From Bimastos eiseni (Eukaryota > Annelida > Clitellata > Crassiclitellata > Lumbricidae): a DNA stretch of 64,000 nt. The translations under genes and the position numbers were made by a program. Within the stretch, counting starts at the first letter, position 1. Each line of letters begins with the position of its first letter. The notes under the pieces were generated by a model, which saw nothing but the letters and a program-made list of their open reading frames with translations, searched no databases and was not told the DNA's origin. Shown here one piece after another: positions 34,989 to 46,224 of the stretch. Location: the NCBI GenBank assembly GCA_959347315.1, contig OY365810.1, forward strand, positions 18,116,358 through 18,180,357. The letters run 5' to 3'.

Positions 34989-35029
34989 CTGCCCCTAAGG
35001 TTGCCTAGACCAGGCAACCTTAGGGGCAG
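34989..35029. repeat. Perfect 18-bp inverted repeat
   Basis: CTGCCCCTAAGGTTGCCT (34989-35006) and its exact reverse complement (35012-35029) flank a 5-nt loop AGACC. The sequence on the right continues GGAATCGCTCCC, also seen at 44230 as GTGAATCGCTCCC. Confidence 0.85.
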
Positions 35030-35149
35030 CTGGAATCGCTCCCTCTGCACTGCACGCCAGTGACTTATCCATGACTCTACGGAGCCCTTGTTATTCCCCC
35101 CAAAGGTCATCCACTTAAAATTTTAATTTTAACTTCTCTTTCACAAATC

Positions 35150-35355
35150 ATATTCTCATTCCTTCAGTTCTTCTGATCTCCCTCGCAGTTTCAATTCTAG
35201 ACACCATCCACCTTGACTATTTATTAGCCGTGGAGTCGATGTTGACCATATCTGTCTATCGATTTTGTTCTGACCAAGCGCCTGTGAATAAGCTGGTTCC
35301 CGCGACCTGGCTTTTAGGCGCTTTAGCAGGCTCGAGAGTGTGATTATGACTAACA
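35150..35355 (+). mobile_element. Retroposon 3' end, GCGCTTTAGAAG family, copy 3
   Basis: Carries GTGAATAAGCTGGTTCCCG and AGGCGCTTTAGCAGGCTCGA in the same order as the other copies. Confidence 0.6.
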
Positions 35356-36629
35356 TGTACATGCTAAACAGAAGACACATACAATCATACATGTATATAA
35401 TATCCCATATATCGAATGTGCTGACAGCTTATACATGCACGTGGCTTTTACTTCAGTTATCAAAACCCAAGTGCTGTTTGCACGTATGAACGACACAATA
35501 GAATGAAAGGCTATAGGCGTAGGCCTATACATTTACATCGCACCTATACAACGACCGCTTGCTTCATGAGGGATACACATACAATACATGTCAGGAATGT
35601 CTTTCATCTGCCCACAACTTACTTCCTAATTTTAGGACGCACAGAATAATGATTATTTATGACTTTTATCCAATGGCACCGTATACTCGTAGGCCTGGGA
35701 ATCTGAGGTTCTTTTGATGAATATCCCGGGTTTTACTCTCGCCAACTCCTTCTTCTAGATGACGAGATTACCGCCGGTTCTTTCCTCTATCACCAAGCTC
35801 AGCAACACGACACACTTGATGGTTTTAATATGTATATTTTAATGATATATATACACACCACTCATCCTATCTACACTTACTAGAGTTATTAGTATCCTTT
35901 TAGAAATGTTTCCCTGGTTTACGTTGGAGACGGGATTCCCAACTACGTTGATTACCCTTATCGTCAGAACGACCTAGCGTCTCCCCCAGTTCCAAAACAG
36001 AGGCGATTTCCATTGCCATCCCAAACGCAAAACTCGTATCTCTATTGGACGACATATCGCCTGCTGAAACTATTCCTAAACCATGGTTGGTTGGGTCTTG
36101 GCGTCCCTAGCGTAATGTCAGATCCCTAGGGGCGTCCAGTTACTGTTTGACTAGCGGCTGTTATGGCTGGGTCTTATTAGTGTCATTGAATTCCATTACT
36201 ACAGTTATACCGCCTAACAGATTACGCCATTCGTATCGGAACTGTTCAAGAACTTCTTGTCCATGGGTGGTAGAGGAGGTAGGGGCAGGCGCCTCTACCG
36301 TCTGCCTCAAGGTGTCGGGTTTCGTTGCTTGACACTCCGTTGCTATTTGCATATTTCTCACCGTCTGTATTGAGGCCGTCTGCCTCCGGCGAAACCCATT
36401 GAGGTCTTCTTTCTCAGGTTTCAGGTAGACAAAGCTTCATCCCTAGTCCTCCTACACCTGTGCTGCCGGTCGATGACTTTTATATAGTGTCATCATCCAG
36501 AGTGTCGTGCGTGACAATGCCCACAAAGAATAAACATTCCAAAGTTTGAGAGTATTATAAACGACTAAGGGCCACAAGACGTCATGTATCTACAAGTTGT
36601 GATGGTAAACCGAATAGATACGGAGCCCA
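35356..36629. other. Intergenic, no gene seen
   Basis: Minus-strand frames near 36147-36361 are open over about 66 codons in two registers but show no domain, and no splice context links them to another exon. Confidence 0.5.
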
Positions 36630-36705
36630 CGAGCAGTGACTTTGTGTTCTGCCTTGGTTTTCGAATGGCGCTTTAGAAGTTTGGAGTTTACGATTACAAT
36701 TAGTC
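36630..36705 (+). mobile_element. Retroposon 3' end, GCGCTTTAGAAG family, copy 4
   Basis: Contains GGCGCTTTAGAAGTTTGGAG then TTTACGATTAC; truncated at its 5' side. Confidence 0.55.
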
Positions 36706-37258
36706 TATAGGAACTTCTGCCTCCTATAGAATTGGAAATGAACGAAACAACGACGAGAAGCGATCAGTAATTATGGTTGATCATTAGTGTGTATACCTTT
36801 GAAGAGAAGAGAGTGCAGGCAGTTCGGTGTAACGAATTAGAATGAGAAATTGAAGGATTGCTCAGTTCAACGACGCAATGGCGTTGATTGATTGCAATGC
36901 TCATCAGACCCTGAGAGCATCTCTGCAGATGGATGGACTACAAATAGATACAGCAGCAGCATCAGCAGCAGCAGCTGATGTCTACGATGCTACTCAATAG
37001 AGATCGAACTCATCAGGCTACAATTCATATACAAAATGTATATGATCGGGAGAGTAAGAATGGAAGACATGAAAGATGGCGGCCTTGCCATTCAATGCAT
37101 GAATGGTTGCCTGGATTTCAACAGCTGATAGCTTTGAGCACCGGACCGTGTATGGCTGTATATAGACATGACTGACCTACAGCTAATATGGCGACTCAAG
37201 ACTTCGTTTGATCGATCTGAATTATCCTCGTCCATCGATCAATCTAGACGCCGATGGT

Positions 37259-37383
37259 CGCCTCCTCCTCCTCCTCCTTCTTCTCCTTATCCTCCTCTTC
37301 CCTTTCCTTCTCTTTATCCCTTTCCTTCTCCTTTTCCCTTTCCTTCTCCTTCTCCTCGTCGTCGTCGTCCTCCTCCTCCTCCA
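37259..37383. repeat. Polypyrimidine tract of about 125 bp
   Basis: Almost pure C/T on the plus strand: CCT triplets, TTCCCTTTCC hexamer-like repeats, then CGT and CCT triplets. Its minus strand gives a Glu/Lys/Asp-rich open frame, which I treat as a by-product. Confidence 0.85.
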
Positions 37384-37775
37384 TTAGCAATTGAACCGAT
37401 GGAAATAAAACGTCTCCACAAAGCAATCGTCATAATTACGTACAGTTAAAACTTGATAATTTAACACCGCTGCGTTTCGATATGTCTCACCATTACTATA
37501 ACAATGGCATTAAACATCACGTAACTACGACGTATGCACAGAGACACCTGCACGTATATGTCCTCTTAGGCTCTAAGCCTGTCTAAGGTTTAGCCTATTC
37601 GGTTGCAGCCTTCGATTCTAGACAAGAGTCTAGTCGTTTATCTATTATTAGTGTAACTAACTAATCTAAGTAGAGTAATCGCAATCGTAATTGCACATTC
37701 TCAATGGTATCTCTTCACTGAGTCTTCAAAGAGGCTTCTCACATCCCAGACCAAGATCAACGTTATTGATGGACC

Positions 37776-38130
37776 TATAGGCAGTGATTGATGGATCTAG
37801 GCTGTGATTGATGGACGTAGGCTATGATTGATGGACCTAGGCTATGATTGATGGATCTAGGCTATGATTGATGGATCTAGGCTGTGATTGATGGACCTAG
37901 GCTATGATTGATGGACCTAGGCTATGATTGATGGATCTAGGCTATGATTGATGGATCTAGGCTGTGATTGATGGACCTAGGCTATGATTGATGGATCTAG
38001 GCTGTGATTGATGGACCTAGACTGTGGTTGATGGACCTAGGCTGTGATTGATGGACCTAGGCTGTGATTGATGGACCTAGGCTGTGATTGATGGACCTAG
38101 GCTGTGGTTGATGGACCTAGGCTGTGATTG
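37776..38130. repeat. 20-bp minisatellite, about 17 copies
   Basis: Unit GATTGATGGACCTAGGCTGT with TGT/TAT and CCT/TCT variants. Most units contain CCTAGG. No open frame spans it. Confidence 0.95.
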
Positions 38131-40069
38131 ACATGACATCAGATTAAATCAGACAACGATTTTATCTGTAACACGTACAGGTGTTTTGAGAGAAGGGTTC
38201 GACTGTAGGTCTATCCGTGTAAATAAACGATGCACCCGGCCAGTGGGTGTCGGCAGCTGCCGTTGTGTTTGCCAAGCGTGCATGGCGGCCAGAGGAAAGG
38301 ACCGGATGCCCGGCGCCCGTGCCCGCAAAGCCAGAGCCACCGCCACCTTCCCTTGGTGAAGACTATCGATCTATCGTCTGCTCTGTCCACCACCGCAACC
38401 AACGATTACAGTATAGGCCCTGACACATGCGATATTATATAGCGCAATAACAGGGTTCGCTTCCATCACTACTCTTTTATGCGCATAACCCATACATCAT
38501 GCTGACCTACATACATACATTTTCATCCACACGCACATACACTCATGCAATTGAACCATGCATGTATAGAGTGAACCCTTGCGCAGATTGGAGTTATTTC
38601 ATTGATCAGAGGCTCTGTCTGCCTGCCTGACCGCTGCTTGCCTGCCTGTCTGTCTGTCTGTCTGTCTCTTACTCTCTCTCCCTCTTTTTCTGCACTCTGC
38701 ATCATAAATGTCACGTGGTCTGAGATATCATCATAAATCAATGACATGACGTCACTCGGCGTGAGCTGTGCGATTAGACAAACGGTGAAATTATTGATCT
38801 GTGTGGTTCAATTCTTGTTGACACTCTGAGTCTGCAGTGTCAGCAAGAATTACGTTGTCAGTCAAAACCGATCAGAAAGAATTCATTTAAAATAAAAAGC
38901 ACACACTAACGCTGATATTGATAAGTTATGTTACTGTTACAGCCCCTGTAGTTCTCTGAACCTAATTCGGGCACATAATGGGTTCTGCCGGTGCTGCTGA
39001 GCGCTAAACAGTCGGCCATCTCATACTTCCGGGATACGAATTCCCACCAATCATTCCAAAGAAAAATTGTTTATTTAGTCATCAACTCGTGTTTTTATTT
39101 GCGTTCGTGTAATGCGTTTTAAAACAGAACGCTACTTTAGATGAACAGACCTGCGGGATATAATTTATACATGTGTCTCAATAATGGTTGTGCTGAATGA
39201 GATGAGGAGGAGAGTCAATAAATAATAGGCTAATAGTAATAATAGTAGACGACGAAGGTCATTGTCTACAAGAAAAGGAAACTACATACACACCCAGCCA
39301 GAAACCATATAGCAGGCCTAATCCAGTCATCGGAAACTCATAGGCTACATCTAATCTAGAAAGCGCAACTGCTTCGTTTCTGTCCCAAGAAAGGCTCGCG
39401 AACAGAATGCTCTGGCGATAAGGACCTTTTTTACAAAGCGCTCTTGTGCACATTTCCAATAGATCCATTAGCTGATCAATCCTAGTTGTGACCCGTACGA
39501 CCCCTACCATGCCTAAGAAGCAGTTATTAGAGATTATTAGAGGTTGTCATTCGGGAAACCTCGTGTATTGTTTGAGATGGGTGGCCAATGAGGGCGCTGG
39601 ACTTGGAGGAGGCACATAGAAGAAGCAGCAAATGATAGATCGTCATCGAGATACGAGGTCATGACCACACCCAATACCCGAATAGAATAATAAACTCCCT
39701 CTGCTCTTAGTATATATATATATGCCCTATTCACATTTAATTGAGTTAAACATTCTTGCTACGAATGAAGTTTGTTGCCGACGGACTTAGTACTAAGTGA
39801 TTCACTATAGATATTCTGCCACATTATATCATCTGACGTGACCTATTTTCTGACGGTGCTGCTCCTCCAATCGGGTGATCGACACACTGCCTTCACTCTC
39901 TGCAGCAATGCAAAAACGAACTCGACCAACGCCCATTCATACCCATCACGTGATTTAGGTCCACACAAACAAAACGTACACCCAGACTGTACTCACTCTA
40001 CCCCGCATACGATATCAACTGCACGCTCGATAGCTATCTATGTTAACACATCTCAGCCTCCTATACTGC
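38131..40069. other. Intergenic, no gene seen
   Basis: Contains a (TGTC)n run at 38647-38667 and short (TA)n near 39712-39724. Overlapping open frames around 38149-38442 are mutually antisense and featureless. Confidence 0.55.
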
Positions 40070-40125
40070 ATATATATATATTTATATTTATATATATATA
40101 TATTTATATATATATATATATTATA
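40070..40125. repeat. (TA)n microsatellite
   Basis: TATATA runs interrupted by TTTATA. Confidence 0.9.
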
Positions 40126-40164
40126 GTATTAAATTAATTTGCTGTTACTCTAATTAATTTATTA

Positions 40165-40366
40165 CGTTGCTACGCGATGGCGTAGTGGGATGTTCGGTGC
40201 CTTGCGTTCGGAGGACTGCAGGTTCAAACCCACACCCCAAGTCACTGCGTAGCGATCTTGGACAGGTTGTTCACCTATAATTGTCCGTAACTAAGGCAAC
40301 GGGAAACTGCCTCATCCCCAGGTGGCGTATAATGACAAATGAACCTACCATTCGGGCAGAGAACTC
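40165..40366 (+). mobile_element. tRNA-derived SINE
   Basis: A box TGGCGTAGTGGG (40178-40189) and B box GGTTCAAACCC (40221-40231) with tRNA-like spacing. The body then has CTGCGTAGCGATCTTGGAC and GCAACGGGAAACTGCCTC. Its end abuts the target duplication of the hAT element starting at 40375. Confidence 0.75.
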
Positions 40367-40374
40367 GTCATCAT

Positions 40375-41284
40375 TTGTGTTGTTTTCGTTAACGAAAACT
40401 AAAACGAAAATGTCAATTAACAAAAATCAAACGTTTTCGCTAACGATAGCTTAAAAAACTAAAACTAAATCGCAGGACCAACGAGAACTAAAACTAAAAC
40501 GAAATTTGTGGCAATTAAAACTAAACGAAACAAAACGAAACGAAAATAGATGCAACAAAAACTAAAACGATATTTAGACGGAATAAAACAAATATTTATG
40601 TTTGAAAATGTTCCTAACTTAGGCGCCTATTCGTTGTTTGCATGATTTGTACATAATTCTGTAAATGATAAGACGTTATGCCATACATTGCCTTTTCTAG
40701 TAATTGTTCATCTATGTGTCTAAGTTCTGTTACCGTTTACCGTGATTCGAATCCTATGTTTTTTATTTAGCAAAAATGTATAGTACTTACTGCGTAAAGT
40801 TCACTTAATTAATTCAGAAATGTTGAAATTTCTCTCGTCTTTGGCCTCACGTGTGACGAATGTCAATGGTAGACCATAATAATTATGGTCTACCATTGAC
40901 ATTTGATTAGAATTAAATTAGAATTAAAATATTATTGCTATAGCTTAAATTGATATTAAATTACTAAAGCTGCAATTAGCATACTTCAGCTAAACTATAA
41001 TTATAATTACTTAGAAACTATAGTTAGCTTATTTACACTAAAATCAGCTAGGCCCTACCTAAACCAAAACTTTATTTGATAAAACTAAAACTAACTAAAA
41101 CCATAACTGGCAAAACTAAAACTAACTAAAACTATATTTGAGACATAGAAACTACAACGAAACTACAACGAAAACTAAAACTAGAATTGAGAAACAATCG
41201 TAACTAAAACTAAAACTAAAATCGAAGACTAACAATCATAACTAAAACTAAAACTAAATTTAAAGCATTATTAAAACAACACTA
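40375..41284. mobile_element. hAT-type MITE, 910 bp, ACTAAAACTAAAACGAAA-rich
   Basis: Perfect 8-bp target duplication GTCATCAT (40367-40374, 41285-41292). Termini TTGTGTTGTTTTCG and, from the right, TAGTGTTGTTTTAA are inverted repeats. Both sides are dense in AACTAAAACTAAAACG motifs, giving a low-complexity look. The centre carries a perfect palindrome (40859-40903). Confidence 0.9.
40859..40903. repeat. Near-perfect palindrome, 22-bp arms
   Basis: AATGTCAATGGTAGACCATA plus AT (40859-40880) is exactly complementary to 40882-40903 with one base between. It lies inside the 40375-41284 element. Confidence 0.92.
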
Positions 41285-41926
41285 GTCATCATCACTCTAA
41301 TTTGAAATGAAATTCTTCTTGCGATTCGTAACCCTTCTAACCCATTGTCATTTAAAAGAATGCTCAGCAAACTGAGTTGGTAAAACAACCAACTGAATTT
41401 TTATAAATTTTAATTTGTTAGTTGACATTAATTAATTTACAATATTTCCATTTTGATCCGATCCTTTTAGTTTCTGCCATTTCTTATGAATAGGTTAAAC
41501 CAATGTCACAAAATATCGTTAGTCTGTCACTCGTTAACTTGAATTTGATACTTTGTTGACTCTCTCTGTTTAGCTGCTTTTATGATCCTTTGTTGCCATT
41601 GCATGCATTGCTGTCTCTTGTTTGCGTGGTGTATCTCGATGGCTGCAAAATATGAGTGATCGAGACCACCGTCTATAGATAGCCTGTATGCCACGCATTG
41701 GATAATTCAGATAGCAACTTGGCCTACATGTACGTCCTCACCCATGGCAGCCGACTGACTGTTCATTCACCGACAATCGACTATGAATATCATATAATCT
41801 AATTTCATACATTGTTTCACTTCTAAAAAGAAACGTTGTTTGAATTGTTCTTCTGTACTGGTATTTTTTCTCAGCTTGAGCAATTTCATGAGCTTGGGTT
41901 TATTCTGTCTGTCTCTGTCTCTCTCT

Positions 41927-41928
<2 letters not shown>

Positions 41929-41978
<50 letters not shown>

Positions 41979-41985
41979 TATAATG
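41929..41985. repeat. (TA)n microsatellite
   Basis: An almost uninterrupted TA run preceded by a short CT-rich tract. Confidence 0.92.
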
Positions 41986-42246
41986 GCAAGTACATGTTTT
42001 CTCCTATCTTACGTATATTTAAGATTTCTAGTATACTAGACCTGTGCTTCTAGGGTCTTGACAGCATTATTCTATTTGCTGCAAAACACGTTAAAACAGT
42101 CCTGTGCAATTATTAATTAATATGATCTGGGTCAGCATCTAACTTATATAAGACGTAGGGCCTACGAGTGATGAATGTGCAGTTCCACCTTCCTGCATTA
42201 GCAAAAATTACACTTCACCATGACTTTTCTAACATGCAAGACTTAT

Positions 42247-42318
42247 TTTGTATACATATATATTCCCATATATATATGTCTATATATATATTATGTATAT
42301 ATATATATATATATATTT
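42247..42318. repeat. (TA)n-rich microsatellite
   Basis: Interrupted TATATA tract immediately left of a hAT element. Confidence 0.85.
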
Positions 42319-42331
42319 GTAAAGCCTATAT

Positions 42332-42995
42332 GAGCGATCCCCAACTTGTGGCCCGCGGGCCAAAAGTGGCCCACCAGGCCTCAAAAAGTGGCCTCGACCT
42401 ATAAAAATATAAAAAATAAATATGTGACAAAAATGAATATTGGATAAAATAATTATTTTCTATTTTAAATTATTATATTTTGTTGACGCTTATATGTAGG
42501 CCTGACATCAAAAGTACTATTGTAATTCAATTTTAACAATTAGCCTATAATTATATGCTCTTAGTACATCTCTAGTCACGAAGTTAGTAGGGTGCTTCAG
42601 TTTTATATCTTGCTTAAGCACCGCTGGGTTCTTTGGTCTATGTCAAAAACGTACATACATTTGATTCGCTATTAACATTTGCGATCTTTTGAATGGATAA
42701 ATGATTCTGGCTACGACTAATCTTCAGCCGGACATTGAAAAACTTGCTAATAATATTCAGCAACAAAAATCGCATCAATGATTGTTAAAGTATCAAGTTA
42801 TTAAACTTAAATAAATATTACTAATTTAAAATGATTGAGTCGGAATTTATCCATGTGCAGTGTGATTCTATTCAACAATAAAAATCTGTTAAAATTTAAA
42901 ATAATTATTTCTAACCTTGTGGCCCATCCTGTTCTCCATCCTGTTCTCCAGTTAAACGAAAGTGGCCCCATGTCGAAAAAGGTTGGGAATTACTG
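42332..42995. mobile_element. hAT MITE, about 664 bp
   Basis: Termini GAGCGATCCCCAAC and, from the right, CAGTAATTCCCAAC are inverted repeats with GTGGCCC-rich subterminal DNA on both sides. The insertion is in TA-rich DNA, so the 8-bp duplication (GCCTATAT against ATATATAT) cannot be confirmed. Confidence 0.75.
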
Positions 42996-43609
42996 ATATA
43001 TATATATATATATATAACATTGTATATATAAATACATGCAGATACCTTCCAACTGTCCCGTTTGTTGCCAACATGCTAAATCTAGTAGACCTGTTGCATT
43101 CTTGTTGACTTGCTTCATTTATTGCCGCGATTGACCTGAATCCACATAAAATGCAATATTCTGCCATCTGGTGAAGATATCGACTGTAATGCTGCCATTT
43201 ATATATCTCAATAATTTTTCTGAAAGCCTACATTCTGCGTTTGCCAGTTGATAGGCTTCCAGCGTAATACAAAAATGCTAGAACTGAAGCAGAGGTTTCG
43301 ATAGAAAGAGATTGTCTCTTAGTGAGGACGTTAAGGTCCATATATGCAGTGCACTGTTTATCTTGTGGATAAAAGCAACAAATTTTTATAGCTTCAAGAT
43401 AAACATATTTTAAAACTTTTCTCTGAGCGGCATAACAAAATTCAACCGGGAACATTATGAAATAAATGTTTGAAAAAAGGCCAAAAACGTTTCAGTGTTG
43501 ATTCATAGCACTATATAATTATACTGTGCTGAGATGCAGAATAGGCCTATGTAGTCGCTTGACAACTTGGATCATTTTCAAACCTGATTTAGGCATTACA
43601 TATAACAGG

Positions 43610-43804
43610 GATGTGGTTTCGAGACCGCAGTCTTGGTCTCGAGACCGGAAAACTGCAGTCTTGGTCTTGGTCTCGAAGGCTTCGGTCTTGGTCTTGGTCT
43701 TGGTCACGGACCATCGGTCTTGGTCTTGGTCTCGGACGCGTCGGTCTTGGTCTTAAAGGAACGGTCTTGGGATTGGTCTTCGTCTTAGGTTAGCGTTCTT
43801 GGTC
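43610..43804. repeat. GGTCTT-rich repeat
   Basis: Dense GGTCTTGGTCTT hexamers with GGTCTCGAGACC palindromes, beginning near ACAGGGATGTGGTTTCGAGA. It looks like one end of a non-autonomous element, because its left end resembles a CAGGG terminus. It stops exactly where the duplicated TPPP exon block begins. Confidence 0.75.
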
Positions 43805-43808
43805 AAAG

Positions 43809-43950
43809 GCGGAAAATTACGTTTGCCCAGTTCCAGGAGGCTTTGAAGTTATTGGCTGAAAAGAAATTTCCAGGCGCCGCAAATGCATTGGATAAACTCC
43901 ATGCGAAGATGCTCGATGGCAAAGGACCCCTCCTTGCTCACGGAGTCACC
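43809..43950 (+). pseudogene. TPPP: Second copy of TPPP exon 2, upstream of the start-codon exon
   Basis: This 142-nt segment has the same acceptor (CAAAG then GCGGAAAATTACG) and donor (GTCACC then GTAAGAG) as the exon at 45172-45313. It differs at only four positions by my reading: two silent (GCT/GCG, GGC/GGA) and two changing residues (Asn for Asp, Asp for Glu). The reading frame is open, and the copied block extends about 138 bp into the following intron (to about 44088). Because it lies before the ATG exon it cannot contribute to the main reading frame in order. It may be an exon of a partial upstream gene copy, or a relic. The polypyrimidine context of the true exon is not duplicated; the GGTCTT repeat lies upstream instead. 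Confidence 0.85.
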
Positions 43951-44515
43951 GTAAGAGAAACTTAAGCTATCAGAGGCTGATTAGATTTATGTAATCATCC
44001 TATATGAAAGACTGCGTACGTTTGTTGTTTTTCTTAATTCTTTCATTTGACAATTTTTTCGTCTTGTGCTTACCTGATAATTCTCAGAGCAATTTCTTTG
44101 ATTTTGTCGGTTATTTCGATTAGAGACACCGGCCTTTCGTTGTGTCGCTTTTATCAGCATTCAGTATTGCTCAATGCTCATTTCACCAACGCCACCTAGC
44201 GAATGACAAGGATGAGTCGACTTCTGTTAGGGCAGCGTGAATCGCTCCCAATGTCCATGCTGATCTTCGACTCTTCGTATCGTCTACATTCTACAATTAC
44301 TATCTTACTCCTTAGTTCTTACTATCCATCTACCCCGCCCAACCCCTTAGATATAGGCGCGTGTCTTAACCTGCGATGGAAGTCCGGTCATATACTTTCA
44401 AGGCTCGTCGGTGAGATGCAAACACATTGTATACGGCAATAATTATAGTCTTCAGTGAGGCGGATCCATGTTCAATGATTGTTGACAATGACTTCGTTCT
44501 GATGTTATTCTAGCG

Positions 44516-44691
44516 ATGGAAGAATTGTTTCGGTCCTTCTGTGCGTTCGGCGCCGATAAGTCGGCGTCTGCAGCGGCTCTGTTGGACGGAGCGAAGTTCG
44601 CGAAGATGACCAAGGATCTGAAACTACTCGATAAGAATCTCACATCCACCGATGTCGACATCATCTTCACAAAAGTCAAACCAAAGAGCGA
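44516..44691 (+). CDS. TPPP: TPPP (p25-alpha) tubulin polymerization-promoting protein, exon 1 (175 aa, three coding exons)
   Basis: Start of a complete three-exon reading frame (176 + 142 + 210 = 528 nt). The exon begins after the acceptor TTATTCTAG at 44513, ATG at 44516, so at least one 5' UTR exon lies upstream. It ends in phase 2 at the donor GTCAGT. It encodes MEELFRSFCAFGADKSAS and on to TSTDVDIIFTKVKPKSE, the N-terminal half of the p25-alpha core (TDVDI-F-KVK is a family hallmark). TPPP proteins bind tubulin and stabilise microtubules in cytoplasm and cilia. At 175 residues it matches the short TPPP3-like form and lacks the long N-terminal extension of vertebrate TPPP1. The family assignment is secure. 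Confidence 0.95.
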
Positions 44692-45171
44692 GTCAGTAGC
44701 ATCCTTCTTTGCTCAACCTCTCGCTATTTGAGCGATAAAAATTCGATTATTTCTCGCCTGTCTGTACTCTGTAGTAATAAACCTCTACAGTCCGCTCACC
44801 GCATGTAAATCTGATGCTGACATCCTGCAACTGAAATGCAACTAATTGAAGAAATATTGCAGTTATGCTTATTATCTTTTTATTTGTTGACTTTTAAGAA
44901 TACAATACGCTACCATTGTTTGTTTTCAATAAGCTGTTGAAGAAGTTAACTATCATCTGTGAAAATCTGTGCATTACAGTTTAACTATGCGATGAATTAA
45001 TGTTCATACCTTGCATGAGGTTAGGGAAGTTCTTCAACTTTTTTATAGCGAGGGCGGACACACCCTATCAGAGCACCCTATAATATTTTTGAAAATAGTG
45101 ATTTGATGCTTTATTTTCAAATAGTTTATTTGACAAATTTAATTTAGCTTCTTATTTTTATTTCAACAAAG

Positions 45172-45313
45172 GCGGAAAATTACGTTTGCCCAGTTCCAGG
45201 AGGCGTTGAAGTTATTGGCTGAAAAGAAATTTCCAGGCGCCGCAGATGCATTGGATAAACTCCATGCGAAGATGCTCGAGGGAAAAGGACCCCTCCTTGC
45301 TCACGGAGTCACC
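45172..45313 (+). CDS. TPPP: TPPP, exon 2
   Basis: Acceptor TTATTTCAACAAAG then GCGGAAAATT; donor GGAGTCACC then GTAAGAG. Phase 2 in, phase 0 out. It encodes RKITFAQFQEALKLLAEKKF through LLAHGVT (residues 59-106), matching the family pattern of F-EF--AL--LA--RF and GVT. This copy has the AT/T-rich acceptor context and the correct order, so I take it as the working exon in preference to 43809-43950. Confidence 0.94.
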
Positions 45314-46224
45314 GTAAGAGAAACTTAAGCTATCAGTGGCTGATTAGATTTAAGTAGTCATCCTATATGAAAGACTGCGTACGTTTGTTGTTTTTCTTAA
45401 TTCTTTCATTTGACAATTTTTTCGTCTTGTGCTTACTTGATAATTCTCGCATGTTCTGATTCTACTGGAACTAAATCTATGTTTCGGATTTTTATTCGAT
45501 TCCGTGATATGAGTTTCACGTGTTGCTGAACGAAGATTAACTCCACTCGATCAATTACACGTATACAGCCACTATTGCACCCGACACCCGTAGGTCAAGG
45601 ACTCAATGGCGACTTATAAAAGTGACAAATTCTCAGTTGGACTTTTAGATCCAGACTCAGGCACACACAATATGCATATACGCCGTGTGCAACCAAGAAA
45701 ATTATGGATTCCTTGAAGGAACGGCAAGACGAATCTTCGGAGTAACATATCGACCACCAACGACGCACTGCAGTCTCCACCAACTGGAAGAGACTGTTGT
45801 GGATGGTGATCATGTCGTCTCCATCTTCGCTAAAACGCCTTTCAGATGCTCTCTCCTTCGCAATCGATGAGAATCCGTTGATTTGGCTCAAATTGAGACA
45901 GATATAAGAGACCATTATTCAGTCGATGCAGATAGGCATAAGCATCGACTGAAGTCTGAAGCTGTCAGACTCATATCCCGAACGTAGAGGAGTCTGAGCT
46001 CGCCAGAATGCAAACCTAGACAATACTATAGCGACATCACGTTATACGATTAATCGTCACGTGATTCTGAGATGTGTGAATACCAGAACATAGAGAACGG
46101 TGAACTTGCTCTTCCCCTTGGATAGTTCTTCTTCAGAAACATCCTAAATTTCCGGGATGAAGTGTTCTGTTTTCCAAACCAAAAGTGCAATCATCTCTAC
46201 ATTGAATATTACTTTGAATTTATG

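Noticed and set aside
37244..37426. Glu/Lys/Asp-rich open frame on the minus strand
   Set aside because: It is the complement of the polypyrimidine tract; a low-complexity frame with no exon context.
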